54,815 nucleotides of DNA from Dysgonomonas sp. 520 (GTDB lineage: Bacteria; Bacteroidota; Bacteroidia; Bacteroidales; Dysgonomonadaceae). Position numbers and translations under genes: made by a program. Below the pieces are notes generated by a model that ran no database searches, was not told the DNA's origin, and saw nothing but the letters and a program-made list of their open reading frames with translations. The DNA lies in assembly GCF_010501095.1 (NCBI RefSeq), contig NZ_QVMP01000007.1, positions 138,509-193,323 on the forward strand. Reading direction: 5' to 3'. Positions 27,081-36,648 of the stretch are shown one piece after another; position 1 is the first letter of the stretch; the number at the start of each line of letters is the position of its first letter.

Positions 27081-27088
27081 TAACTTTG
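27081..27088 (+). promoter_or_regulatory. purL -7 element
   Basis: TAACTTTG, matching TAnnTTTG, 37 bp before the purL ATG; no clear -33 TTTG. Confidence 0.5.
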
Positions 27089-27125
27089 CGTGCGTATTTT
27101 AAAAAAATAAAATAACACATAAAAA

Positions 27126-30100
27126 ATGATGGTTGCTTTCTTCCAAACTTCTGCAAAAAACATTATTGCAGTTCAAACAAAAACTTCTCTTAATTCATCT
27201 GATGTCGAAAAACTTACATGGCTGTTTAGCGGGGCTACAATGCTTGCAGAAACACAATTGGACGGTTGTTTCGTTGGTCCTCGTAAAGAAATGATTACTC
27301 CTTGGAGTACGAATGCTGTTGAAATCACTCAAAATATGGGTGTTGAAGGCATTGTTCGTATCGAGGAATATTTTCTTTCCGAAAAAGACGCTAAGTTCGA
27401 CCCGATGCTTCAAGAAAATTATAACGGACTGAATCAGGAAATTTTCACAATAAATAAAACTCCGGAACCTATTGTCGAAATTGCAGATATTGCAGCCTAC
27501 AATGAAAAGGAAGGATTGGCACTGAGTGAAGACGAAATAGAATATCTAAATGGCCTGAGCAAAAAACTAGAAAGAAAACTAACTGACAGTGAGGTTTTTG
27601 GTTTTTCTCAGGTGAACTCGGAACATTGCCGCCACAAAATATTCAACGGTACTTTCATAATTGACGGAGTGGAAAAGGAAAGTACACTGTTTAAACTTAT
27701 AAAGAAAACATCGCAGCAAAATCCGAACAGGCTAATATCTGCCTACAAAGATAATGTTGCCTTTAGCGATGGTCCTGAAATTGAACAATTTGCTCCTGCC
27801 AGCGGAGATAAACCGGACTATTATAAGACCAAACAAATTAAATCTGTTATATCGCTTAAAGCGGAAACTCATAACTTCCCCACAACCGTAGAACCATTCA
27901 ACGGTGCTGCAACCGGTTCGGGTGGTGAAATCCGTGACCGTCTGGGTGGGGGAAAAGGTTCGTTACCCATTGCCGGAACTGCCGTATATATGACCTCTTA
28001 TCCTCGCACAAAAGAGGGAAGAACATGGGAGCAAAACATGGACGAAAGAAAGTGGCTGTATCAGACTCCCGAAGAAATCCTGATAAAAGCATCGAATGGT
28101 GCATCAGACTTCGGAAATAAGTTTGGTCAACCTCTTATTTGCGGTTCGGTATTAACCTTTGAACATCAGGAAAATCAGAAAAAATTTGCTTACGATAAAG
28201 TTATTATGCTTGCCGGAGGTGTCGGTTTTGCCAATAAGCGTGACGCATTGAAAGGCGAACCCGTCGCCGGAGAGGATGTTGTAATTCTGGGAGGCGACAA
28301 TTACCGCATAGGCATGGGCGGAGGAGCCGTATCTTCGGTCGATACAGGTCAATATTCGAGTGGTATTGAACTGAATGCCGTTCAACGTGCTAACCCCGAA
28401 ATGCAAAAACGTGCTTCGAACGTTATCCGCACATTGACCGAATCGGACAATAATCCGATCGTATCTATTCACGATCATGGCGCAGGAGGTCACCTGAACT
28501 GCCTTTCGGAACTTGTTGAGCATACAGGCGGAATTATCGAGGTTGATAAACTTCCCGTTGGCGACCCTACCCTATCATCGAAAGAAATTATAGGAAACGA
28601 AAGTCAGGAGAGAATGGGTATGCTTATTCCTTCCGATGCTGCGGAAATGATAGAACGAATAGCAGAACGGGAACGTTCTCCAATGTATGTTGTTGGAGAA
28701 ACGACTAACGATATGAAATTTGTTTTCGAACAAAAAGATGGTAAACGCCCTATTGATTTGAGTTTGGAAGATTTCTTCGGAAAAGCACCAAAAACAATCA
28801 TGCGAGATAATACTATTGAGGAAACATACAGTAATACTGATTACGATCTTTCAAAACTGGATGAATACATTAAAAATGTACTTCAATTGGAAGCTGTTGC
28901 TTGTAAAGACTGGTTAACAAACAAAGTCGACCGGTCGGTTACAGGAAAAGTTGCACGCCAACAGACTCAGGGAGAGATACAATTACCTCTGAGCGACTTG
29001 GGTGCAGTGGCTTTAGACTACAAAGGCCGTGCAGGTATAGCTACTTCCATCGGGCATGCGCCTCAAGTGGCTATGATTGATCCCGAAGCCGGATCAGTTA
29101 TATCAATCGCAGAGGCTTTAACAAATATTGTCTTCGCTCCATTGGAAGGAGGATTGCAGGGTGTTTCGTTGAGTGCCAACTGGATGTGGCCATGTAAAAA
29201 TCCCGGAGAAGATGCACGTTTGTATAATGCGGTGGAAGCATGTTCTAATTTTGCCTGCGAGTTAGGTATCAATATCCCTACGGGTAAAGACTCGTTGTCT
29301 ATGACCCAGAAGTATGGCGAAGAGAAAGTTTATTCGCCGGGAACGGTTATTATTTCAGCCGCTTCGGAGGTGAAAAATATCCGAAAAATAGTATCGCCCG
29401 TATTGGCATATATAAAAGGTACATACCTTTATTATATAGATTTTTCTTTCGACTCATTGAAACTTGGAGGTTCGGCATTTGCACAAACACTTGGCAAATT
29501 AGGGGAAGAAGTTCCGACAGTAAAAGACACCGAATATTTCAAGAACGCTTTTGCGGCTGTTCAAGAGTTAATAGACAGGGGACTTATCCTCGCAGGGCAC
29601 GATATATCGGCCGGAGGATTGATAACCGCAATGCTCGAGATGTGTTTTGCAAACCCTCAGGGAGGATTGGAAGCCAGATTGGACAAATTGCATCACTCCG
29701 ATCTTATTAAAATCCTGTTCTCCGAAAATCCGGGTATTTTGATTCAGGTGAAACATCATCACCTTGTTGAAAAAATACTTGAAGACTTCGGACTTGGTTA
29801 TGCTATCGTGGCACGTCCTATCGAAGAACGTAAGTTGATTATTCAAAAAGATTCTTTCGCTAAAGAGTTCAATATTGACGAGTTGCGTGATGTTTGGTAC
29901 GAATCTTCATACTTGCTCGACAAGAAACAAAGTGGAGAAAATTTAGCAAAAGAACGTTTCGATAATTATAAGAAACAACCTTTAAAATTCAATATAAATC
30001 CTAAATTTAGCGGTCGTTTTTCCAGCTTGGATATTACTCCGAACAGAACAGGAGCGTCGGGAATAAAAGCCGCCATAATCAGGGAAAAAGGTACAAATGG

Positions 30101-30812
30101 AGAACGGGAAATGGCGTATTCCCTTTATCTTGCCGGATTTGATGTTAAAGACGTACACATGACTGACTTAGCTTCGGGCAGAGAAACATTGGAAGATATA
30201 AATCTGATTGTTTTCTGTGGAGGATTCTCAAATTCGGATGTAATGGGTTCTGCTAAAGGATGGGCCGGAAGTTTCATGTACAACGAAAAGGCGAAGAAAG
30301 CATTGGATAACTTTTATGCCCGCCAAGATACATTGAGCCTTGGAGTATGTAACGGTTGCCAGTTGATGATGGAATTAGGATTGGTTTATCCGGAACATGA
30401 CGAAAAGCCTAAAATGGATCATAATATTTCACACAAATTTGAATCAAGTTTTGTCAGTGTGGAAATTCCTCAAAACGAATCGGTGATGTTCGGCTCGCTA
30501 TCGGGTAGTACGTTAGGTATTTGGGTTGCTCATGGCGAAGGTCGTTTCCGTTTGCCAAAGGCCGAATCGGAGTACAATTTTGTAGCTAAATATATTTATG
30601 ATGGTTATCCGGGCAATCCGAATGGTTCAGATTATAATACAGCCGGAGTTTGCTCGAAAGATGGTCGCCATCTGGCTATAATGCCACACTTGGAACGTTC
30701 TCTATTCCCCTGGCAATGTGCTTATTATCCGTTCGAATATCGTAAAGATGATGTTACGCCTTGGATAGAAGCATTTATTAATGCGAGAAAGTGGATAGAA
30801 AAAACGAAATAA
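27126..30812 (+). CDS. purL: Phosphoribosylformylglycinamidine synthase (large single-chain PurL)
   Basis: Converts FGAR plus glutamine and ATP to FGAM, step four of purine synthesis. The 1228 aa are the fused large form (about 1290 in enterobacteria): a short N-terminal PurS-like domain, two AIR-synthase-like halves, and a C-terminal class I glutaminase. Visible marks are SQVNSEHCRHK around 160, HNFPTTVEPFNGAATGSGGEIRD around 250, and the glutaminase triad Cys1075 (LGVCNGCQ), His1188 and Glu1190 (MPHLERS). A second ATG immediately after the first is equally possible. No other purine genes are adjacent, so it is a single-gene unit. Confidence 0.97.
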   Translation: MMVAFFQTSAKNIIAVQTKTSLNSSDVEKLTWLFSGATMLAETQLDGCFVGPRKEMITPWSTNAVEITQNMGVEGIVRIEEYFLSEKDAKFDPMLQENYNGLNQEIFTINKTPEPIVEIADIAAYNEKEGLALSEDEIEYLNGLSKKLERKLTDSEVFGFSQVNSEHCRHKIFNGTFIIDGVEKESTLFKLIKKTSQQNPNRLISAYKDNVAFSDGPEIEQFAPASGDKPDYYKTKQIKSVISLKAETHNFPTTVEPFNGAATGSGGEIRDRLGGGKGSLPIAGTAVYMTSYPRTKEGRTWEQNMDERKWLYQTPEEILIKASNGASDFGNKFGQPLICGSVLTFEHQENQKKFAYDKVIMLAGGVGFANKRDALKGEPVAGEDVVILGGDNYRIGMGGGAVSSVDTGQYSSGIELNAVQRANPEMQKRASNVIRTLTESDNNPIVSIHDHGAGGHLNCLSELVEHTGGIIEVDKLPVGDPTLSSKEIIGNESQERMGMLIPSDAAEMIERIAERERSPMYVVGETTNDMKFVFEQKDGKRPIDLSLEDFFGKAPKTIMRDNTIEETYSNTDYDLSKLDEYIKNVLQLEAVACKDWLTNKVDRSVTGKVARQQTQGEIQLPLSDLGAVALDYKGRAGIATSIGHAPQVAMIDPEAGSVISIAEALTNIVFAPLEGGLQGVSLSANWMWPCKNPGEDARLYNAVEACSNFACELGINIPTGKDSLSMTQKYGEEKVYSPGTVIISAASEVKNIRKIVSPVLAYIKGTYLYYIDFSFDSLKLGGSAFAQTLGKLGEEVPTVKDTEYFKNAFAAVQELIDRGLILAGHDISAGGLITAMLEMCFANPQGGLEARLDKLHHSDLIKILFSENPGILIQVKHHHLVEKILEDFGLGYAIVARPIEERKLIIQKDSFAKEFNIDELRDVWYESSYLLDKKQSGENLAKERFDNYKKQPLKFNINPKFSGRFSSLDITPNRTGASGIKAAIIREKGTNGEREMAYSLYLAGFDVKDVHMTDLASGRETLEDINLIVFCGGFSNSDVMGSAKGWAGSFMYNEKAKKALDNFYARQDTLSLGVCNGCQLMMELGLVYPEHDEKPKMDHNISHKFESSFVSVEIPQNESVMFGSLSGSTLGIWVAHGEGRFRLPKAESEYNFVAKYIYDGYPGNPNGSDYNTAGVCSKDGRHLAIMPHLERSLFPWQCAYYPFEYRKDDVTPWIEAFINARKWIEKTK

Positions 30813-30869
30813 GGTAGCAGATCTATCACTACTTAAGCTTAGTTATCAATAAACTAAAGAATTTTCAAC

Positions 30870-31571
30870 ATGTTCAAAAGTCTTTTTGGGAAGAACAAAA
30901 ACAAGGAGAATGATCCTATCAGTCTCAAATTGAAAGAGATTGATGCATATTTTACTGAAAAAGATTACGAGAAAGTAATTTCCGAAGCAAAGGAGATTTT
31001 AGATCAGGTTTCGAAAGATAAAAAAGCTGATTTGATAAGAACATTGGCTTTGTCTTATTCGAGAATTGAAGATTATGGCAATGCAAGCCTTTATTTTCAG
31101 GAATTGTGCAAGGATACCAACAACTCCGATTATGTGTTTAATCTGTGTATGACACAGATACTCAATAATGAACCGGAAAAAGGACTGGAAACTTTGGAAG
31201 ATGCAATCAGCCTTTATCAACAAAAAGGCAAGCGTGAAAATATGCCGATTGCCCACATGATTTTCTATACTCTTACAGCATTGTCCGAGACTGAGCAGCA
31301 TAATTTAGCTTTTGAACAATTAGACAGGCTTGCAATTGTATACAAAAATCTGTCGATTACCGATCCTCATTTCTTACGGACAAGAGGTTATATGCCGATA
31401 TCTGCAGTTCTGGAAAAAGCGCATATAATTTTAGAGAATCAAAGTCAAGTTGATAGTATTGAGTGGCTTAACGAATTTGCTTCTCATCTGGACGAAAACG
31501 GACAGTTGGAAATAAACGATATTATACTCGAATTTGAAAAAGATGTACATAACAATATCGAAACTGAATAA
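30870..31571 (+). CDS. TPR-like repeat protein of unknown function
   Basis: A 233-aa soluble, acidic, helical protein with no signal. Residues ~20-180 show helix-turn-helix pairs in TPR style (DYEKVISEAKEIL, DYGNASLYFQEL, EPEKGLETLEDAI, QHNLAFEQLDRL). It probably serves as a scaffold. It sits between purL (57 bp upstream) and fabD (26 bp downstream), likely co-transcribed with fabD; no functional tie was deduced. Confidence 0.7.
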   Translation: MFKSLFGKNKNKENDPISLKLKEIDAYFTEKDYEKVISEAKEILDQVSKDKKADLIRTLALSYSRIEDYGNASLYFQELCKDTNNSDYVFNLCMTQILNNEPEKGLETLEDAISLYQQKGKRENMPIAHMIFYTLTALSETEQHNLAFEQLDRLAIVYKNLSITDPHFLRTRGYMPISAVLEKAHIILENQSQVDSIEWLNEFASHLDENGQLEINDIILEFEKDVHNNIETE

Positions 31572-31597
31572 AAACTTATCAAAACATAAATAATAAA

Positions 31598-32479
31598 ATG
31601 AAAGCATTTGTTTTTCCTGGACAAGGAGCCCAATTTGTAGGAATGGGTAAAGACTTGTATGAAACATCAGACATAGCAAAAGAATTATTCGAAAAAGCAA
31701 ACACTATTCTTGGATTCCGCATCACGGACTTAATGTTTAACGGTACGGATGAAGATTTACGTCAGACAAAAGTGACTCAACCTGCTATTTTTCTTCATTC
31801 TGTGATTTTAGCAAAAACATTGGGCAGTGAATTCAACCCCGATATGGTTGCAGGCCATTCGTTGGGCGAGTTTTCCGCATTGGTGACAGCAAACGGATTG
31901 TCGTTTGAAGATGGTTTGACTCTTGTCTACAAAAGGGCTTTGGCTATGCAAAAAGCATGCGAAATGAATCCGTCTACAATGGCTGCGATACTTGGTTTGC
32001 CCGATGCTAAAGTGGAAGAGATATGTGCCTCAATTACAGATGAAACGGTTGTTCCTGCCAACTATAATTGCCCGGGGCAAATCGTAATTTCGGGAACAAA
32101 TGCCGGCATAGATAAGGCTTGCGAATTGCTGAAAGAAGCCGGTGCTAAAAGAGCATTGAAGCTTAGTGTTGGCGGTGCATTCCATTCTCCATTGATGAAT
32201 CCTGCTAAAGAAGAATTGGAAAAGGCTATCAATGAAACTAAATTTGAAAAGCCAATCTGCCCGATTTATCAGAATGTATCGACAGTGGCAGAAACAGAGC
32301 CGGAAACGATCAGGAAGAATTTGATCGCTCAATTAACTGCTCCCGTGAAATGGACTCAATCGGTAGAACACATGATCGCCGACGGAGCAACTGAATTTGT
32401 GGAACTTGGACCCGGATCAGTTTTGCAAGGTCTTGTGAAAAAGATAAATTCGACAGTGGCCACAAGCGGCAAGCAATAA
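31598..32479 (+). CDS. fabD: Malonyl-CoA:ACP transacylase
   Basis: Moves malonyl from CoA to ACP to feed fatty acid elongation. The 293 aa match FabD. FPGQGAQ at 6-12 supplies the oxyanion-hole glutamine; the nucleophile is Ser88 in GHSLGEFSAL; catalytic His196 lies in GGAFHSPLM; substrate-carboxylate-binding Arg113 in YKRALAM. It is cytosolic and followed by a strong terminator. Confidence 0.96.
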   Translation: MKAFVFPGQGAQFVGMGKDLYETSDIAKELFEKANTILGFRITDLMFNGTDEDLRQTKVTQPAIFLHSVILAKTLGSEFNPDMVAGHSLGEFSALVTANGLSFEDGLTLVYKRALAMQKACEMNPSTMAAILGLPDAKVEEICASITDETVVPANYNCPGQIVISGTNAGIDKACELLKEAGAKRALKLSVGGAFHSPLMNPAKEELEKAINETKFEKPICPIYQNVSTVAETEPETIRKNLIAQLTAPVKWTQSVEHMIADGATEFVELGPGSVLQGLVKKINSTVATSGKQ

Positions 32480-32503
32480 ATAGAAGTTATGAGATAAATA
32501 CAG

Positions 32504-32537
32504 ACGGGGCAAGATTTAAATTTTGCCCCGTTTTTTT
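32504..32537 (+). terminator. Intrinsic terminator after fabD
   Basis: A 9-bp GC-rich stem (ACGGGGCAA with TTGCCCCGT) and a run of seven T, overlapping the stop codon region of the convergent metallopeptidase gene. Confidence 0.92.
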
Positions 32538-33234
32538 ACCAATATATTTTATATTCCTTCAATTCTTTGGTTAGCTTTCTTGCTTCATTGTTAGAAACCG
32601 AATCTAACAGAGTCCAGAACTTATCGCTATGATTCATTTCTATGGTATGGCAAAGTTCGTGCTTAATTATAAAATCGATTAGATATTCGGGCAATAACAT
32701 GCATATACAAGACAGGTTTATGTTCTTTTTCGAAGAACAACTCCCCCACCTGGTTTTGCTTTTGTTTATTTTTACTTCCGTAAATTGGAAATTATATGCT
32801 TCTGCAATTTGAGCCACTTTGGCGGGGAATATTCGTTTTGCCTCGTATCGCAAGGCTTTTTCTATCATGTGGCGGACAAGTCCTTGTGTCTCTTCTGCTT
32901 TAAAATCCGTTTTTAGAGGGCATGTTATAGACAAGACACCATCTTTTAGATTCATATAATAATTTAGCAAAGAGTTGTTGGTTTCAAGTTTCAGTACAAA
33001 AGTGAGAGTTTTGAATTCAACGCCAACATAGAATTGAGGTATATCTTTAGCTTTCAGAGTCAGCAATTTAGGCTTCAACTCAATCAATAGTTTCATTGCT
33101 TTTTTTATACTATATCCATCTGGGATAGTAACCTTGATATAATCAGGCATCTTCCGAGCAATCAGCCGTTTAGCTCTACTGCTCTCTACAAAAACAATGT
33201 GTCCTAGCTCCTTGTCTAAAATTTCATTATTCAT
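32536..33234 (-). CDS. DUF45 / YgjP-like M48-type metallopeptidase
   Basis: 232 aa from the ATG selected; an in-frame TTG 21 bp earlier is less likely. The YgjP/DUF45 pattern includes TRWGSCSSKKNINLS and the zinc motif HELCH at 192-196 with a third ligand His202 (EMNHSDKFW). No signal peptide, so cytosolic. Family members are presumed zinc proteases; substrates are not established. Same strand as hemD, 68 bp downstream of it. Confidence 0.88.
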   Translation of the reverse strand: MNNEILDKELGHIVFVESSRAKRLIARKMPDYIKVTIPDGYSIKKAMKLLIELKPKLLTLKAKDIPQFYVGVEFKTLTFVLKLETNNSLLNYYMNLKDGVLSITCPLKTDFKAEETQGLVRHMIEKALRYEAKRIFPAKVAQIAEAYNFQFTEVKINKSKTRWGSCSSKKNINLSCICMLLPEYLIDFIIKHELCHTIEMNHSDKFWTLLDSVSNNEARKLTKELKEYKIYW

Positions 33235-33302
33235 ATACAGAAAAAATAAGCTCAACTCTTTTTGGAAGAATTAAGCTTGTCAAATATCTTGTTTATAGTA
33301 AG

Positions 33303-34061
33303 CTACTTCTTTTTATGATTTTCTTTTATAAACGCATCCAGAGCAGCAGTCATTGACGGGAATCCGGGTTGCGGAGCCTCGCAGTCAAGCCTGAGTCCTG
33401 CGTCTTTTATGGCCTTTGCTGTTGTGGCACCAAAGCAGCCGATATAAATATCACCTTGCTCAAAGTCAGGAGAATTTTTAAATAATGAAACAATGCCTAA
33501 CGGACTGAAAAATACGATCATATCGTATGATGATATATATTCTCCCGGTATTTCTGTACTTACCGTGCGATACATTATAGCCTTTGTATAGTCAACCTTT
33601 TTCTCGTCCAATATGGCTGTAATATCATCATTATGAACATCAGAAACAGGCACGAGAAATTTTTCCTTATTATGCTTTGTCAACGGAGAGGCTAATCCCT
33701 CCATCTTACCGGTTGTGCTGAAAAAGATTTTCCTTTTTCTATATACGATATATTTTTGCAAGTAGAGAGCAACAGACTCTGAGATACAAAAATATTTCAT
33801 CGATTCAGGCATTGTTATCCTCAATTCTTCGCACAATGAGAAGAAATGGTCTATTGCCAGTTTGGCTGTGAATACGATTGCCGTATAATCCTGTATATTT
33901 ATTCTTTGTTGCCTGAATTCTTTGGCATCCAGACCTTCCACCTTTATGAATTGGCGAAAATCCATTGTCAGATTATATTTTTCGGCTATATCAAAGTAAG
34001 GGGATTTTTCGGTCGCTGGTTTTGGTTGTGATATTAAAACTTTTTTAATCTTGACACTCAT
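33303..34061 (-). CDS. hemD: Uroporphyrinogen-III synthase
   Basis: 252 aa with the two-lobed HemD pattern: VLISQPKPA at the start, IVFTAKLAIDHFF around 63-75, IMYRTVS around 163, MIVFFSPLGIVSLF around 181, and GCFGATTAKAIKDAG near 205. The enzyme closes hydroxymethylbilane with inversion of ring D to uroporphyrinogen III. HemD is poorly conserved, but the FTS/FSP positions and YRT are diagnostic. Its start overlaps the DUF4271 stop by 4 bp, an arrangement I recall as common in Bacteroidales. Confidence 0.85.
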   Translation of the reverse strand: MSVKIKKVLISQPKPATEKSPYFDIAEKYNLTMDFRQFIKVEGLDAKEFRQQRINIQDYTAIVFTAKLAIDHFFSLCEELRITMPESMKYFCISESVALYLQKYIVYRKRKIFFSTTGKMEGLASPLTKHNKEKFLVPVSDVHNDDITAILDEKKVDYTKAIMYRTVSTEIPGEYISSYDMIVFFSPLGIVSLFKNSPDFEQGDIYIGCFGATTAKAIKDAGLRLDCEAPQPGFPSMTAALDAFIKENHKKK

Positions 34062-35080
34062 AATATCCTGCTAATTATATCCTGTTCATATATATAATTC
34101 AACCCTTGGTATAACAATATATAGGGTAAAATTTCGACACTGCAAAGGTAGACAATCAAAAACAAAATATTGACATTTTGTTGTAAAAAAAAGGTAATTA
34201 TATGATAAAAAATAAGCAAACGTTGCAAAACAAACAAGATAAGAGCAACAATTAACACAAAAACGTGATATTGAGCAGAATAGATTAAGAATAATGCCGG
34301 AATAAACAAAAAGATGCCCAAAACAAAGATTACACCTACATAAAGATGGATAAAATTCCCTATTGCATTTCGGCAATTAAAGGCATATCCGATAAAGTTA
34401 TATAACAAATATTTAGCGAAAAAAAACAAGGATAATGCTCCCGCAAAAAGGAATATTATGGGAATACTATCTTCAAGTATGTCAGACCCTAACGACTTAT
34501 CATTGTCTGAAAAAAACACGAACATAACAATGCTTACCATGAACATTGTTTGCAAAAAGAGAAATATATTGCTCCACATTTCGGATGTGGTGGTTTCTGA
34601 ATATAAATGTGATTCGGAACGGCCTTGTAGCAAGTGACTCAGATTATTTCCTTTGAATAAAGTAAATCCGGATCTGAATTTTATAGCGAAACACACTAAA
34701 CAAACAAGAAATATAGTGAGAAAACCGTCGACCTTCTCGAAAGAAAAAGGGCGTTTTATTCCCGGATATCCCACTTCTGTTGATGTTGGGCTTGAAGATG
34801 TGTGCAAATCTGCATATTCCCAATCCTTATTACGTAGGGATAGGATTTTAGAACCTTCGCCCAGATAGTCGTATTGAACATATAGAGAATCTGACCTGTT
34901 TGCTTGTTGGTCTTCTATAACATCAAAATTTTCAGTGCTTTTTCTTGCTGTTACACTATCAGATTTATGTTGTACTGTTGTCTGGGAATCGGGCAATACA
35001 TCTATTTCACTTTCCGTTTGAACAGGAAGTGATGGCAACGAATCATTGTTTTTATTATCGACCGGGTCTTGATACATCAA
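34058..35080 (-). CDS. DUF4271 membrane protein
   Basis: 340 aa. A hydrophilic, serine/aspartate-rich N-terminal ~120 residues precede about seven hydrophobic helices; FKGNNLSHLLQGR between the first and second segments and FYHIITFFLQQNVNILFLIVYLC-like helices at the end fit DUF4271. Function unknown. It is translationally coupled to hemD, suggesting a link to haem synthesis or membrane housekeeping. Its promoter element lies within the metK terminator hairpin. The initial Met-Met allows a start one codon later. Confidence 0.8.
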   Translation of the reverse strand: MMYQDPVDNKNNDSLPSLPVQTESEIDVLPDSQTTVQHKSDSVTARKSTENFDVIEDQQANRSDSLYVQYDYLGEGSKILSLRNKDWEYADLHTSSSPTSTEVGYPGIKRPFSFEKVDGFLTIFLVCLVCFAIKFRSGFTLFKGNNLSHLLQGRSESHLYSETTTSEMWSNIFLFLQTMFMVSIVMFVFFSDNDKSLGSDILEDSIPIIFLFAGALSLFFFAKYLLYNFIGYAFNCRNAIGNFIHLYVGVIFVLGIFLFIPALFLIYSAQYHVFVLIVALILFVLQRLLIFYHIITFFLQQNVNILFLIVYLCSVEILPYILLYQGLNYIYEQDIISRIL

Positions 35081-35116
35081 TACAATTTTTATAAAAAGAC
35101 AGAGATATGAAAGAAA

Positions 35117-35159
35117 ATATCAGGACTGCAAAAGTAATAAATCTTTACAATCCTGATAT
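35117..35159 (-). terminator. metK terminator hairpin containing the DUF4271-hemD promoter
   Basis: ATATCAGGA pairs with TCCTGATAT across a 25-nt loop, followed on the minus strand by a T-rich tail, as expected for the end of metK. The loop contains TACTTTTG on the minus strand (35129-35136), the likely promoter of the next operon. Confidence 0.75.
35129..35136 (-). promoter_or_regulatory. -7 element of the DUF4271-hemD operon
   Basis: TACTTTTG on the minus strand, 48 bp before the ATG, located in the loop of the upstream terminator. Confidence 0.5.
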
Positions 35160-35182
35160 CTTTTTATTTATAAGAATTTACC

Positions 35183-36451
35183 CTAGATGCCAAATTCTTT
35201 TTTTACGATATCCACAAAATCGAGTTTCTCCCAGGTGAATAGTTCAACTTCCTTAACAACAGGAGTTGGGGAGTATCTTGATTTGAATTCTTTTGTAACT
35301 GTTTCGGGCTGACGTCCCATGTGGCCATAAGCTGCTGTTTCGGAATAGATTGGGTTTCTTAGTTTCAATCTTTCTTCAATAGCTTTGGGGCGCATATCAA
35401 AAATAGCTTCTACTTTTTTAGCTATTTCCCCGTCGGTCATATTCACATTGCTTTTCCCGTACGTATTTATGTAAATATTCATCGGTTTAGCTACCCCGAT
35501 TGCGTAAGATACTTGTACCAAAACTTCGGGAGAAACTCCTGCTGCCACAAGGTTTTTAGCGATATGGCGAGAAGCATAAGCTGCCGAACGGTCAACTTTT
35601 GAAGGGTCTTTTCCTGAGAAAGCTCCTCCTCCGTGAGCACCTTTTCCACCGTATGTGTCTACAATGATTTTACGTCCCGTAAGGCCTGTATCTCCGTGAG
35701 GACCTCCGATAACGAATTTTCCCGTCGGATTTACGTGATAGATGATTTTGTCATTGAACAATTTTACAATATCATCTCTGAATTTATATTTTGCTTTAAC
35801 CCTAGGAATCAGAATATTAATAACATCTTCACGTATTTTAGACTGCATATCTTCGTCTGTTCCAAAATCGTCGTGCTGAGTAGAAATCACAATTGTGTCG
35901 ATACGCAAAGGGTTTCCATTGTCATCATATTCTATTGTTACCTGAGATTTTGCATCCGGGCGCAAATATGGCATCAACTCGATTTCATTTTTGCGTATTG
36001 CTGCAAGTTCCAACAACAAGGCGTGTGAAAGGTCGAGCGCCAAAGGCATATAGTTGTCGGTTTCGTTTGTTGCGTAACCAAACATCATACCCTGATCGCC
36101 GGCACCTTGATCCATTGGGTCGGCTTTTTGGTCTACTCCTCTGTTTATGTCGTCCGATTGTTCGTGAATAGCCGATAATACGCCACACGATTTAGCTTCG
36201 AACTGATATTCGCTTTTTGTATAGCCAATACGCTCAATAACTTTGCGTGCTACATCTTGCACGTCAATGTATGCTTCCGATTTAACCTCACCGGCCAAAA
36301 CAACCTGTCCGGTAGTTACCAGAGTTTCGCATGCAACTTTCGATTTTGGGTCATAAGCCAGAAACTCGTCCAATAATGCATCTGAAATTTGATCTGCCAC
36401 TTTATCGGGATGCCCTTCCGAAACGGACTCCGACGTAAATAAATAACTCAT
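35183..36451 (-). CDS. metK: S-adenosylmethionine synthetase
   Basis: Makes SAM from methionine and ATP. The 422 aa show SEGHPDK (His14, Asp16) near the N terminus, [12 protein letters not shown] at 116-127, [14 protein letters not shown], and the P-loop-like [16 protein letters not shown]. It is slightly longer than the E. coli enzyme (384 aa) owing to insertions in the first third and middle, as in other Bacteroidetes. The unusually long (~140 nt) leader contains a SAM-II-like structure, described separately. Single-gene unit with its own terminator. Confidence 0.97.
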   Translation of the reverse strand: MSYLFTSESVSEGHPDKVADQISDALLDEFLAYDPKSKVACETLVTTGQVVLAGEVKSEAYIDVQDVARKVIERIGYTKSEYQFEAKSCGVLSAIHEQSDDINRGVDQKADPMDQGAGDQGMMFGYATNETDNYMPLALDLSHALLLELAAIRKNEIELMPYLRPDAKSQVTIEYDDNGNPLRIDTIVISTQHDDFGTDEDMQSKIREDVINILIPRVKAKYKFRDDIVKLFNDKIIYHVNPTGKFVIGGPHGDTGLTGRKIIVDTYGGKGAHGGGAFSGKDPSKVDRSAAYASRHIAKNLVAAGVSPEVLVQVSYAIGVAKPMNIYINTYGKSNVNMTDGEIAKKVEAIFDMRPKAIEERLKLRNPIYSETAAYGHMGRQPETVTKEFKSRYSPTPVVKEVELFTWEKLDFVDIVKKEFGI

Positions 36452-36500
36452 TATATTAAAATAATTAAATGATGAATATTAAGTTTATTATTGACGTGAA

Positions 36501-36588
36501 GTGGATTTGTCTTTCAAGAACTACTATTATGAAGTAATGTTTTTTAGCATTTTTTCGTGTGGTTGCAAGCAGACAAATCTATCCACAA
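36501..36588 (-). promoter_or_regulatory. Candidate SAM-II-like riboswitch in the metK leader
   Basis: Read on the minus strand, a 5-bp stem TGTGG/CCACA (36583-36587 with 36558-36562) encloses a 20-nt loop with GATTT ... TTGCAA and is followed by an A-rich stretch and GCTAAAAA (36541-36548). This order, short P1, loop with GAUUU..UUGCAA, then GCUAAAAA, is that of SAM-II aptamers as I remember them. Downstream, AGACAAATCCAC (36501-36512) can pair with GTGG plus ATTTGTCT of the aptamer, an alternative fold that would exclude P1. The P2 pseudoknot partner is not clear, and the ATG lies ~90 nt past the motif, so this is a candidate only. Confidence 0.5.
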
Positions 36589-36598
36589 ATAATGGTTG

Positions 36599-36606
36599 CA
36601 AATATA
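36599..36606 (-). promoter_or_regulatory. metK -7 element
   Basis: TATATTTG on the minus strand. Transcription would begin around 36593, just before the SAM-II-like motif, giving a leader of about 140 nt. Confidence 0.55.
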
Positions 36607-36648
36607 GATTTTTTTTCTGATATGTGCTCCATTGCTCCTTATAATTTT

